Shown: in pieces, positions 10,675 to 18,529 of the stretch | Layout of the letters: each line of letters begins with the position of its first letter | Numbering within the stretch: position 1 is the stretch's first letter | From: Alphaproteobacteria bacterium | GTDB lineage: Bacteria > Pseudomonadota > Alphaproteobacteria > DSM-16000 > Inquilinaceae | Length of the DNA stretch: 52,012 bases | Reading direction: 5' to 3' | Assembly: GCA_028281265.1 (NCBI GenBank) | Contig: JANQKE010000097.1 | Location: forward strand, 1 to 52,012 | The notes under the pieces: model-generated | The model's database searches: none | What the model was told of the DNA's origin: nothing | What the model saw: the letters and a program-made list of their open reading frames with translations, nothing else | Translations under genes and position numbers: made by a program

Positions 10675-12894
10675 CTAGGCCTCGGTCGGTGCCGGCTGTG
10701 CGGCGGCTCTTGCCATGCGGACATTGATGACCATGAAACCGATCAGCGCCAAGGCCCCGATGATATGCACGATGATCGAATTCGGCCATAGCAAGGCCAA
10801 TCCGATCGCCGCCAGGACCGGCCGCAGCCACATCGGAACGGGCGCCTCGGCGTGGCCCTCCAGGGCTGCCACCAAGGCGTAGATGCCCAGCAAGGCGAAG
10901 ACGAAGATCTCCAGGGCCACCAGCGGGTCGCCGGACAGAAACGGCGTGTAGGCGAACAGCAGGGGCACGATGTAGAGCGTCTTGGCCACCTTCCAGGCCA
11001 CGAACCCGGTCGCCATCGGCTTGGTCTTGGCGATGGCGGCGGCGGCGAAGGCCGTCAGGCAGACCGGTGGGGTGACGTTGGAATCCTGGCTCAGCCAGAA
11101 GATGATCATGTGCGCGGACAGCAATGCGGTGACCAGCACGCCGGCCGGGAGCATCTCTTCCCGGTAGCGGCCGGCCATGGCCTGGACCTCCGGGATGTCC
11201 AGCAGGGCGACCAGGAGCTGTGCCTGCTCGGCCGTCAGGGCCGCGCCCGCGGTCACGGCGGCGACCAGGTCTTCGGCCATGGCGGGATCGACGCTCAGGC
11301 CCGCATTGGCGGCGAACCCGACCAACACGTCCGGGGTGAACAGCATGAACACCGGCAGGATCGACGCCGGCACCCCGGTTTCCATGAAGGCGGTCAGGAT
11401 CTCGCCCTGCAGGATGAGGTCGCGCAAGGCCGGTGCCGCCAGAGTGGCCAGCACGATATAGGCGGCCGTCACCGGCAGCCCCATGCCCAGCACCAGGGAG
11501 GCGACCGCGATCAGCACGATCGCCCAGATCAGGTTGCCGCCGGCCCATTCGGTGATCATCAGGGAGATCGTGTTGCCCACGCCGGTCGACGCCATCACCA
11601 TCACGATCAGCCCGACCGCAACCAGCAGGATCGCCGTCATGACCATGTTCTGGCAGCCCAGGACCAGTGCCTCGACGATTTCCTTCGGTCCCATCCGGTT
11701 CGGCGTCAGCCAGCTCGCGACGATCACCGACAGGATGGCGAACCCGGCCGCATAGGTCGGGGTGAAGTCCATCATCAACAGGCCGATCAGCACGACGATC
11801 GGCAGCAAGAAGGCGACCCCGCCGGTCTTGAGCACCTGCCAGGCGCTCGGCGCGTCCTGGTCCTGGGGCTGCAGCTTCTCCCGCTTGGCGACGATCCGCA
11901 CGTTGAAGGCGATCCCGGCGAAGTACAGCAGGGCCGGGAGCAGGGCGACCGCCACGATGTCGAAATAGGGGATCTCAGTATAGTTCGCCATGACGAACGC
12001 GCCCGCCCCCATGATCGGCGGCATCAGCTGTCCGCCGGTCGACGCGGTCGCCTCCACCCCGGCGGCGAAGCGCGGCGGGAAGCCGGACTTCTTCATCAGC
12101 GGGATGGTGATCACCCCCGTCGACACCGTGTTGGCGACGGCCGAGCCCGAGATCGTGCCGGTCAGGGCCGACGACATGACGGCGACGAAGCCGGCGCCGC
12201 CGGTCAGCTTGCCGGCGATCGCCCGGGCGATGTTGATGATGAAGTCCCCGGCCCCGGACTTCACCAGGAACGCGCCGAACAGGATGAACATGAACACGAA
12301 GGTCGAGGAGATGCTGGCGATCGTGCCGAACAGGCCCTCTTCGCCATAGACCGCGCGCATCAGCACGATCTCGTAGGACAGGCCCGGAAAGCCCATCGAC
12401 CCGGGGATGAACTGCCCGAACCACAGGATGTAGCCCAGCGCGATCGCAACCAGCATGACGATGATGACGCTCGCCGCCCGCCGGGCGAACTCCATCGCCG
12501 CGATCACCAGGACCGTGCAGGCGACATAGTCCCAGACCGAGGTGAAGGACTGGTTGGAGACCTCGCGTTCGCGCGCCAGGATGTAGACGACCGCCGCCAG
12601 GACGACGAGGCCCAGCGCGACGTCGATCGCCAGCATCAGCCGGCGGCCGCGTTCGGTCTTCAGGCCGGTGACGGTCGGGTAGATGAGCGCGCACATGAAC
12701 GCGAACACGCCGAAATGCAGGCTGTTGCGCATCAACTCCGAGACCGGGTCGAAGGAGTTGACGTAGATGTGCGCCAGGGCGGTCACGACGGCGATGACGG
12801 TGAAGACCAGGCCCAGACCGCCGGTCAGCGGTCGCAGCTTGGCCGATGCATCGAACTCGACATCGCTGTCGACGGCGGTGGTCCGGTCGCTCAT
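10675..12894 (-). CDS. TRAP transporter permease, fused 4TM/12TM type
   Basis: The 739-residue inner membrane protein combines a DctQ-like four-helix N-terminal part with a DctM-like large permease, the arrangement typical of TRAP-TAXI systems. Segments seen include GGQLMPPIMGAGAFVMANYT, GTISGSAVANTVSTG and many hydrophobic helices. It uses an ion gradient to import a substrate delivered by the periplasmic TAXI receptor encoded 218 bases upstream. TRAP-TAXI systems usually carry organic acids; the substrate here is unknown. Start ATG 12894 (MSDRTTAVDSDVEF) has no strong ribosome binding site. It ends in TAG within CTAG, 24 bases before palindrome P4. Confidence 0.94.
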   Translation of the reverse strand: MSDRTTAVDSDVEFDASAKLRPLTGGLGLVFTVIAVVTALAHIYVNSFDPVSELMRNSLHFGVFAFMCALIYPTVTGLKTERGRRLMLAIDVALGLVVLAAVVYILAREREVSNQSFTSVWDYVACTVLVIAAMEFARRAASVIIVMLVAIALGYILWFGQFIPGSMGFPGLSYEIVLMRAVYGEEGLFGTIASISSTFVFMFILFGAFLVKSGAGDFIINIARAIAGKLTGGAGFVAVMSSALTGTISGSAVANTVSTGVITIPLMKKSGFPPRFAAGVEATASTGGQLMPPIMGAGAFVMANYTEIPYFDIVAVALLPALLYFAGIAFNVRIVAKREKLQPQDQDAPSAWQVLKTGGVAFLLPIVVLIGLLMMDFTPTYAAGFAILSVIVASWLTPNRMGPKEIVEALVLGCQNMVMTAILLVAVGLIVMVMASTGVGNTISLMITEWAGGNLIWAIVLIAVASLVLGMGLPVTAAYIVLATLAAPALRDLILQGEILTAFMETGVPASILPVFMLFTPDVLVGFAANAGLSVDPAMAEDLVAAVTAGAALTAEQAQLLVALLDIPEVQAMAGRYREEMLPAGVLVTALLSAHMIIFWLSQDSNVTPPVCLTAFAAAAIAKTKPMATGFVAWKVAKTLYIVPLLFAYTPFLSGDPLVALEIFVFALLGIYALVAALEGHAEAPVPMWLRPVLAAIGLALLWPNSIIVHIIGALALIGFMVINVRMARAAAQPAPTEA

Positions 12895-13112
12895 GGATAG
12901 GTGTCACTGCTTGGGCGACGGGCACCGCACCGCATCGCGATCCTGTGGCGTCGCAATCGAGTCGGATCGCCGGACCATGCGTTCCGAAGAGCGCCTGTCC
13001 GCGAACCTCGTTGTGAAAGGTCAGACGGGCGACCCCGCCATGGTCGTGCCATGACGGGAGCCGCCCGTCCGTCAACCGGTCCGATCGCCGGGACCGAGCC
13101 CGGCCGGCGGGA

Positions 13113-14141
13113 TCACATCGGCGGCATCAACCGCTCCGGAATATCGATGCCGACTTCCTGATAGTACTGCACCGCACCCGGATGCAGCGGCACCGGCAAC
13201 CCGTTCAGCGCGGAGTCGAGCGCCATGAACTCGGTCGCCGGGTGGATCGCGTTCAGGAACGGCAGGTTCTCGAACATCGTCTTGGTCAGCAGATACACAT
13301 CCTCGGTCGGGACGTCGTCGTCGACCGCCAGGAAGTTGGGCTGGCCGATGGTCGTGACGTCTTCATCCTGGCCGCTATAGGTGCCGGCTTCGATGAGGAA
13401 CGGCACCCACAGGGAATCGAACGGACCGTTGGCGGCTTCGATCTGCTCGTCGGTGAAGCCGAGCAGGGTGATCTCGTCCCCGACCGCGGCCGTCAGCCGG
13501 GTGTAGGCGCCGACCGGCGGACCGGCGGCCGGGTTGATGGCGTCGAGCTGGTTGTTCTGGAATGCCTCGGCAGAAGGGGTGTACCCCATGAATTCGACGT
13601 TGAAATGCGCTTCGGGATCCTCGATGCCGAGACCGGCCAGGATGTGCCGGTTCGACCCCTCGGTGCCGGAGTTCCGGGCGCCGATGGCAAAGCCGATCCC
13701 TTCCTGGGCCAGCAGGTCGGCGATCGTACCGGTTTCCACCAGATCGGAGCGGATGGCGAAGTGCTCGACATTCGGCCACAGCGCGGTGATCGACCGGAGG
13801 TTGGACTGTACGCCGTCCTCGGCCAGCGGGCCGGTACCGGATGCCGCATACGCCCCCCACAGGCCCTGGACGATGGCGAAGTCGACCTGATCCTCGCGCA
13901 GCAGCTTGATGTTCTCGCCCGAACCGGCCGAGTTGATCGCCGACATCGCCATGCCGTGCCGCGGCTGGATCCGCACCGAGGTCAACGTGGCGATCGCGAC
14001 CCCGACCGGGTAGTAAGTCCCCCCGGTCCCGGCGGTCGACAGCAGATAGCTGCTGTTCTGGGCGTGAGCATCGCTGCCGGCGATGCCGGCAGCCCCGGCA
14101 ATCGCGACCGTGCCGGCCATAAGAAGCGCTTTGAGCTTCAT
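13113..14141 (-). CDS. TAXI family TRAP transporter solute receptor
   Basis: The 342-residue periplasmic receptor begins with a signal peptide (MKLKALLMAGTVAIAGAAG, likely cleaved after AHA27) followed by the TAXI N-terminal pattern LSTAGTGGTYYPVGVAIA. Later segments ALWPNVEHFAIRSDL and GARNSGTEGSNRHILAGLG are also typical of the family. It binds an organic anion-type ligand and delivers it to the fused permease downstream. Start ATG 14141 is supported by GGGGAAGG six bases upstream and by the signal peptide; the longer frame to 14285 has none. It is probably the first gene of the whole minus-strand cluster and a candidate promoter lies 116 bases upstream. Confidence 0.94.
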   Translation of the reverse strand: MKLKALLMAGTVAIAGAAGIAGSDAHAQNSSYLLSTAGTGGTYYPVGVAIATLTSVRIQPRHGMAMSAINSAGSGENIKLLREDQVDFAIVQGLWGAYAASGTGPLAEDGVQSNLRSITALWPNVEHFAIRSDLVETGTIADLLAQEGIGFAIGARNSGTEGSNRHILAGLGIEDPEAHFNVEFMGYTPSAEAFQNNQLDAINPAAGPPVGAYTRLTAAVGDEITLLGFTDEQIEAANGPFDSLWVPFLIEAGTYSGQDEDVTTIGQPNFLAVDDDVPTEDVYLLTKTMFENLPFLNAIHPATEFMALDSALNGLPVPLHPGAVQYYQEVGIDIPERLMPPM

Positions 14142-14256
14142 GAACCTTCCCCTTTGTTGTTCGATCCGGCCACCGTCCCTCCGGCCGTGACCGCTCGCTA
14201 CCGATGATCGTCCGGCGACCGGCAGACCAAGCCCGCCCCGGCGACAACCGGGCGCG

Positions 14257-14285
14257 ACTATGCGATAGACGGGCATGGCTGCCAA
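14257..14285 (-). promoter_or_regulatory. candidate promoter for the TAXI-TRAP-cox cluster
   Basis: On the minus strand TTGGCA (14285-14280) and CATAGT (14262-14257) are 17 bases apart, about 116 bases before the TAXI receptor ATG. The -35 matches TTGACA at five of six positions and the -10 matches TATAAT at four. Confidence 0.4.
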
Positions 14286-14328
14286 GCGGAAGGACGATCC
14301 CGGCGCCGTTGGGGGATCGGCAAAGCCC

Positions 14329-14357
14329 TTGGATCAATAGGGGTTTGTCTGCATAGT
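14329..14357 (+). promoter_or_regulatory. candidate promoter for the antiporter gene
   Basis: TTGGAT (14329-14334) and CATAGT (14352-14357) are 17 bases apart, upstream of the antiporter. The -10 is identical to that of the divergent promoter candidate; the -35 is weak. Confidence 0.28.
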
Positions 14358-14493
14358 CGGGCCGCGTCCCCCGGTTCCGGGCTGCATACTTTCGACCGCG
14401 GCGCGCTTGTTTCGGCCGATGTCAGTACTGGCAATCCGCATGGCGATTCCCGCACCCGTCTTATCGAGACGACATCACCGGCAGGCGGCTGCG

Positions 14494-16092
14494 ATGGGGC
14501 TGCCCGGGGCGATGGGCGAGCGGTCACGCCGCCGGCCGGCCCGGGTTTGGACGGCCGTTCTGATGGTGGCGATCACGGTAGGCTGGATGGCGCTGGGCGC
14601 GCCCTCCGGAGCCTTGGCCGCGACCGGCGGTGGACATGACGCGCTCGTTGCCCAGACCGGTGGGACCCCGTCCGCCGCCGGCGCCGACGGGCATGGCGGC
14701 GATGCCGGAGCGGATGGCGATCACGGCGGAGGCCATGCCGGGCCCCCGCATCTCGACGGTGCCGGGCTGGGCCTTGTCTGGGTCATCCCGTTTGCGGGCA
14801 TCCTGCTGTCGATCGCCCTGTTTCCATTGGTCTTGCCCCGGTTCTGGCACCACAATTTCGGCAAGATCGCTGCGTTCTGGGCGCTGTCGTTCCTGATACC
14901 GTTCACGATCGTCGAGGGCTGGCGCCTGGCGTTGTCCGAGCTCCTGCATGTCATGCTGCTCGAATACGTTCCGTTCATCATCCTGCTGGGGGCGCTGTTC
15001 ACCGTGGCCGGCGGCGTGCGCGTCACCGGGAGCCTGCGGGGCACCCCGGCGGCCAACACCGCGATCCTGGCGATCGGCACCTTCATCGCCAGTTGGATGG
15101 GTACGACCGGCGCTGCGATGCTGCTGATCCGGCCTTTGCTTCAAGCCAACCAGCAGCGCAAATACAAGGTGCACTCGGTTATCTTCTTTATCTTCTTGGT
15201 TGCCAATATCGGGGGTTCCTTAACCCCGCTGGGCGACCCGCCGCTGTTTCTGGGCTTCCTGAAGGGGATCAGCTTCTTCTGGCCGACGACGCATCTGCTG
15301 TTACCGATGCTGTTCATGGCGTCGTGTCTGTTGGTACTCTATTTCGTGGTCGACACCGCACTCTATCAGCGGGAAGGCGGCTTACCCAGTCCCGCCCCGG
15401 CGAGCGTCACCAAGCTGGGGGTGGAGGGATCGATCAACCTGCTTCTGCTGATCGGCGTGGTGGGGGCGGTCTTGTTGAGCGGCTTCTGGCAGCCCGGGAT
15501 CAGCGTGACGATCTTCTATGTGGAGGTCGAGGTGCAGAACCTCGCCCGGGATGCGCTGTTGGTGCTGATCGCGCTGGCATCGCTCCATCTGACCGACACC
15601 GAGAGCCGCAAGGGCAACGGCTTCACCTGGTTCCCGATTCTGGAGGTGGCCAAGCTGTTCGCCGCGATCTTCCTGACCATCATCCCGGTGATCGCCATCC
15701 TGCGGGCCGGAACCGACGGTGTCCTGGGACCGGTGGTGGTGGCGGTGACCGATCCCGTGACCGGCGCGCCGAACGACCCGGTGTATTTCTGGCTGACCGG
15801 GATCCTGTCCAGCTTCCTGGACAACGCACCGACCTACCTGGTCTTCTTCAACACCGCCGGTGGCGATCCCGCTGCACTGATGGGGCCGATGGCCGGCACG
15901 CTGCTCGCCATCTCCGCCGGTGCCGTGTTCATGGGCGCGAATACCTATATCGGCAACGCTCCGAACTTCATGGTCCGTGCGATTGCCGAGGAGCGGGGCG
16001 TGCCGATGCCCAGCTTCTTCGGCTACATGCTGTGGTCCGGCTTGATCCTGCTCCCGCTGTTCGGGATCGTAACGCTGCTGTTCTTGGTCTAG
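14494..16092 (+). CDS. sodium:proton antiporter, CitMHS-like
   Basis: With the start placed at ATG 14494 (AGGCGG upstream) the protein has 532 residues; 14512 is an equally possible start. A signal-like hydrophobic segment (about 19-43) precedes a His/Asp/Gly-rich stretch with H48, H67, H77, H81 and H86, then a multi-helix ion-transporter domain. Characteristic conserved loops are NIGGSLTPLGDPPLFLGFLK and FLDNAPTYLVFFN, found in the putative citrate/sodium:proton antiporter family (CitMHS_2-like). It probably exchanges Na+ for H+ or moves a carboxylate across the inner membrane. The TAG stop (16090-16092) is the left junction of palindrome P3. Confidence 0.85.
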   Translation: MGLPGAMGERSRRRPARVWTAVLMVAITVGWMALGAPSGALAATGGGHDALVAQTGGTPSAAGADGHGGDAGADGDHGGGHAGPPHLDGAGLGLVWVIPFAGILLSIALFPLVLPRFWHHNFGKIAAFWALSFLIPFTIVEGWRLALSELLHVMLLEYVPFIILLGALFTVAGGVRVTGSLRGTPAANTAILAIGTFIASWMGTTGAAMLLIRPLLQANQQRKYKVHSVIFFIFLVANIGGSLTPLGDPPLFLGFLKGISFFWPTTHLLLPMLFMASCLLVLYFVVDTALYQREGGLPSPAPASVTKLGVEGSINLLLLIGVVGAVLLSGFWQPGISVTIFYVEVEVQNLARDALLVLIALASLHLTDTESRKGNGFTWFPILEVAKLFAAIFLTIIPVIAILRAGTDGVLGPVVVAVTDPVTGAPNDPVYFWLTGILSSFLDNAPTYLVFFNTAGGDPAALMGPMAGTLLAISAGAVFMGANTYIGNAPNFMVRAIAEERGVPMPSFFGYMLWSGLILLPLFGIVTLLFLV

Positions 16093-16266
16093 AGCGTTTT
16101 CAGGGAATGCCGGGCCCATCCACCCGGCCCTTCGGGTTGGCGTGTGCCGGCCGGCCGCTTCGTTGCGCCGCTGGCCCGATGGCACCGCATCGCGCGGCGC
16201 GACGCGCCTCCACGGATCGATCCGGCACACGCCAACAGATCGACCCGGCATTCCCTGAAAACGCTC
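16092..16266. repeat. P3, 175-bp MITE-like palindromic element
   Basis: Perfect 23-bp terminal inverted repeats pair 16092-16114 (begins GAGCGTTTTCAGGGAATG) with 16244-16266. The element is flanked by TA on both sides (16090-16091 and 16267-16268), which looks like a target duplication. Nested inside are 14-bp arms (16137-16150 with 16222-16235) and 7-bp arms (16165-16171 with 16194-16200), so the whole element folds into one long hairpin. It has no reading frame of its own. Its first G completes the antiporter TAG stop codon. Confidence 0.88.
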
Positions 16267-16268
16267 TA

Positions 16269-16368
16269 GATCAACCTGCGTTCGGATGGACTCATCTGAA
16301 CGCCGGTAAGGTGATCGACTTCAAAGAGGGAGAGCATCTTGTCGGTGTCCGTTCGGACCCAGGACGCT
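16269..16368 (-). repeat. R1 composite repeat, copy A (P2 then degenerate P1)
   Basis: P2 occupies 16269-16316 (GATCAACCTGCGTTCGGATG, loop GACT, returning to GTGATC) and a degenerate P1 in reverse orientation occupies about 16332-16368. It abuts P3 with a shared TA (16267-16268). Orientation is opposite to copies B, E and F. Confidence 0.8.
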
Positions 16369-16417
16369 GTGGACGGGACAGTGCACCAGATTGTCGCCGG
16401 CCGGACAGGGGCAGTTT

Positions 16418-16466
16418 CCAGGCGTTCGAAAGGTCAAGGGTGACCCTTGGCCTTTCGGACGCCTGG
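16418..16466. repeat. imperfect 24-bp inverted repeat P7
   Basis: Arms 16418-16441 (CCAGGCGTTCGAAAGG...) and 16443-16466 pair at 22 of 24 positions around a one-base spacer. It lies between R1 copy A and inverted repeat R4 in a stretch made almost wholly of palindromes. Confidence 0.8.
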
Positions 16467-16495
16467 AGAAGATCGGCCCTCAAGAACGTCAGGTA

Positions 16496-16571
16496 GGCTG
16501 GGGAGAGCGCAGCGAAACCCAGCACGGCGCCCGCCCGGACCAGGTTGGGTTTCGCTGCGCTCTCCCCAGCC
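16496..16571. repeat. perfect 26-bp inverted repeat R4
   Basis: Arms 16496-16521 (begins GGCTGGGGAGAGCGCAGCG) and 16546-16571 pair perfectly around a 24-base loop; TA precedes the left arm. The sequence resembles short repeats with GCGCAGCG cores that recur in many bacterial genomes, but family membership cannot be tested here. It sits 41 bases beyond the stop codon of the small membrane protein gene. Confidence 0.85.
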
Positions 16572-16611
16572 TTGTCTCTTGGAGATGGGGTGTGGTGGTG
16601 AGGCTGGACGC

Positions 16612-16782
16612 TCAGCCCAAGCCCGCGAACAGCGCCGCGATGTGCTCGAAATTGTAGAACAGCGCGATCAGGATCACCGGTACCCCGATCACCGGCGTGC
16701 GCAGGATGGTCGCGATCATCGAGAACAGGATGATGACCGGAAAGCCGAGGATACTGAAGACCCTGGAAACGGCGGTGGCCAT
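16612..16782 (-). CDS. small hydrophobic membrane protein, 56 aa
   Basis: This short gene encodes MATAVSRVFSILGFPVIILF... ending in FEHIAALFAGLG. It shows two hydrophobic segments (about 9-27 and 31-44) split by a TPVIG turn, so two inner-membrane helices are likely. GGAGG lies ten bases before the ATG, and codon use is high-GC like the neighbours, which supports a real gene. I do not recognise the family. The 5' leader has a 7-bp hairpin (GGGTGAA 16817-16823 with TTCACCC 16836-16842). It is convergent with the antiporter, separated from it by the palindrome block. Confidence 0.65.
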   Translation of the reverse strand: MATAVSRVFSILGFPVIILFSMIATILRTPVIGVPVILIALFYNFEHIAALFAGLG

Positions 16783-17192
16783 GGGAAACGTGCCTCCGAG
16801 ACAGACGGGCAGAGGAGGGTGAAAGCCGCGTTCTCTTCACCCCAACGTCGGTCATGAGGCGTGCAGTCATCGTGCCATTAACTAAAACTCTCGACATTCC
16901 GCTGGCCGATCAACGCCAAACCGTCTGCTTCTCTCCGGATGGATGTATCCTTTCGGATAGTTCGATCTCAGCCTGTGGTCGCCCTGCGTCGCATTCTGCA
17001 AGGCGACTTGCAGTTTGCGGTGAGGCCGAGCGTCTTGCTCCACGATCGTCGCGGGCACGGGCGGTCAACCAGGGCCGAGCGACGATCCGCCGTCGCGCCG
17101 CGTCGACCGGTGCTCCGCCTTAAGCCCGCGTTCACCAAACCCGTGGAATTGTGAGATCTGTTGCCGCCTCTTGCACGGGGAACTGTCCGCCG
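16783..17192. other. intergenic stretch with no supported gene
   Basis: Apart from the leader hairpin of the small membrane protein gene, I see no supported feature in these 410 bases. An open frame at 16939-17154 on the plus strand has no clear ribosome binding site and no recognisable motif. The part around 16880-16895 is locally AT-richer and could hold a promoter for either neighbour. Confidence 0.4.
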
Positions 17193-17612
17193 ATGTCCAC
17201 CGCCGCGATCGTCCAATCCAAAGCGCTGGAAGCGTTGCGCCAGTCCGGCGGGCAGCGCGGCCCGGCGCAGCGGCTGCTGCTTCAGTGGGCCGGGCAGGAC
17301 CGGGCGTTGCTGGCTGCCCTGGCCGCGCCCTACCTCGCCGGACTGGCGGCCCGGGCGATCGACCGTGCCGCTGTGCGAGGGCGCACGGCACAGCCGTCGC
17401 AACGCGCGTTGCCGGCCGATGCCTTCGACCGGCTGGTCGGCGCGCTGGGGGAGCGGATCGGCACCAGCGAGGAGCCCAGCGGAATGGCCGCGCTAATCAG
17501 TCCGCCGCAGCGCCGGCAGGCCGGCGAGGGGCACGCCAGGACGTTGCGCGCCCTGGCCAAGGCCCATGCCGCCCGCCGCTTCGACCCACCGGTCGGAGGC
17601 GGTGGTCCCTGA
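17193..17612 (+). CDS. hypothetical protein, 139 aa
   Basis: The protein (MSTAAIVQSKALEALRQSGG...) is Ala/Leu/Arg-rich, without a signal peptide or transmembrane segment, and is probably a small helical cytoplasmic protein. Start ATG 17193 is preferred to the GTG/ATT-like extensions upstream because GGGGA lies about ten bases before it. It ends with a Gly-rich tail (PPVGGGGP). No family or motif is recognised. It is convergent with the HD hydrolase gene, with R1 copy B filling the space between them. Confidence 0.55.
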   Translation: MSTAAIVQSKALEALRQSGGQRGPAQRLLLQWAGQDRALLAALAAPYLAGLAARAIDRAAVRGRTAQPSQRALPADAFDRLVGALGERIGTSEEPSGMAALISPPQRRQAGEGHARTLRALAKAHAARRFDPPVGGGGP

Positions 17613-17622
17613 AACCGTTCTA

Positions 17623-17723
17623 GAGCATCCTGCGCCCGAACGGACGCAGATGAGATGCTCTAACTCTTTAAACTAGATCAACTTACCTGCGGTCAGATGA
17701 GTCCATCTGACCGCAGGTTGATC
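17623..17723 (+). repeat. R1 composite repeat, copy B (P1 then P2)
   Basis: P1 (17623-17660) is flanked by TA on both sides and P2 (17676-17723) likewise; the spacer is about 13 bases. P2 arms pair CTGCGGTCAGATG with CATCTGACCGCAG around the loop AGTC. The right end forms the TAG stop codon (17725-17723) of the HD hydrolase gene on the minus strand. Confidence 0.88.
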
Positions 17724-18310
17724 TAGCGACTGGCCATCTCCGCCATCAGAGAGCCGAACCGGTCGAGATACTCCGTCGTGGCTTCGGCCGGCGGCAAGGC
17801 GACCAGACGGCCGGGATAGCGGGCCTTGCGCCGATATCCCAGCACCTTGCGCGCCTCGGTGACGGTGAAGCCGGCCAGATCCACCGCCTCGGAAAACGCC
17901 GCCACCCTGTCCGCTCTCTTGATCGCCGCCCTGATCTCGGGCGGCAGATGGGCCGGCAGGCCGAAGCGGACGTGGATCGCCGCTTCCAGCGCGGCTTCGA
18001 CCCCTTTGTAGCGGTCGCCGATTGCGGCTTTGAACGGGGAGATCATGTCCCCGATCACGTATTCGGGCGCATCGTGAAGCAGGGCCGCCAGACGCCATTG
18101 AGGAGGACAGTCCGGTACGTCCAGGCAGAGCAGTTCTTCCACGACCACGCAGTGCTGAGCCACCGAGAACGCGTAGTCGCCGCCGGTCTGGCCGTTCCAG
18201 CGTGCCACCCGGGCGAGGCCATGGGCGATGTCGCCGATCTCGACATCGACCGGCGAGGGGTCGAGCAGGTTCAGCCGGCGGCCGCTGAGCATGCGTTGCC
18301 AGGCGCGCAT
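17723..18310 (-). CDS. HD domain hydrolase (YfbR-like phosphohydrolase)
   Basis: The 195-residue protein has an HD-domain metal site: H53 in AQHCVVVEE, H79-D80 in AALLHDAPEYVIGD and D134 in KRADRVAAF. Such proteins hydrolyse nucleotides or other phosphoesters with a divalent metal; the closest known type is 5'-deoxynucleotidase YfbR, but the substrate is not proven. Start ATG 18310 (MRAWQRMLSGRRL) is chosen because GGGAG lies 12 bases upstream; ATG 18322 is possible. The stop TAG is the P2 junction of R1 copy B. It is divergent from the FGGY kinase gene, with 219 bases between. Confidence 0.85.
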   Translation of the reverse strand: MRAWQRMLSGRRLNLLDPSPVDVEIGDIAHGLARVARWNGQTGGDYAFSVAQHCVVVEELLCLDVPDCPPQWRLAALLHDAPEYVIGDMISPFKAAIGDRYKGVEAALEAAIHVRFGLPAHLPPEIRAAIKRADRVAAFSEAVDLAGFTVTEARKVLGYRRKARYPGRLVALPPAEATTEYLDRFGSLMAEMASR

Positions 18311-18529
18311 GATGCCGGGCATCTCCCATGAGGATCCGATACGGTGGTCGAACCTTGTGGTATCCGTTTGGCCGGTCCGACGAAACACGACCGGGTGCAA
18401 CGGTGCCGGTATCGGGTCGCAATGACCGCTTGCCCAGGCCTGCGGGCTTGACCCATTGTTGACGGCAACCGAGCGTGGCCCGCCCCAAAAGAGGCCGCAG
18501 CGAAACGGCGAGGGAGGAGGAGCGTTCGG

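Larger units (their letters stand above)
14142..14493. other. divergent intergenic region with promoters
   Basis: This 352-base stretch separates the divergent TAXI receptor and antiporter genes. It holds the two candidate promoters listed separately and, at its right end, the uncertain N-terminal coding sequence of the antiporter: in-frame ATGs exist at 14440, 14494 and 14512. No RNA gene or repeat was seen. Confidence 0.5.

Noticed and set aside
13024-13069. 8-bp dyad GACGGGCG/CGCCCGTC as terminator of the TAXI gene
   Set aside because: The loop is 30 bases and no T-run follows, so it is not a convincing terminator.
16292-16897. 201-residue minus-strand open frame across the palindrome block
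   Set aside because: It runs through R4, P7 and P1 and antisense to nothing conserved; the real small gene here is in another frame (16612-16782).
16939-17154. 71-residue plus-strand open frame
   Set aside because: There is no convincing ribosome binding site and the protein is Arg-rich with no motif; it may be chance.
17623-17723. P1 and P2 hairpins as classical rho-independent terminators
   Set aside because: The stems are strong but no T-run follows either hairpin in any copy; other 3'-end functions remain possible.
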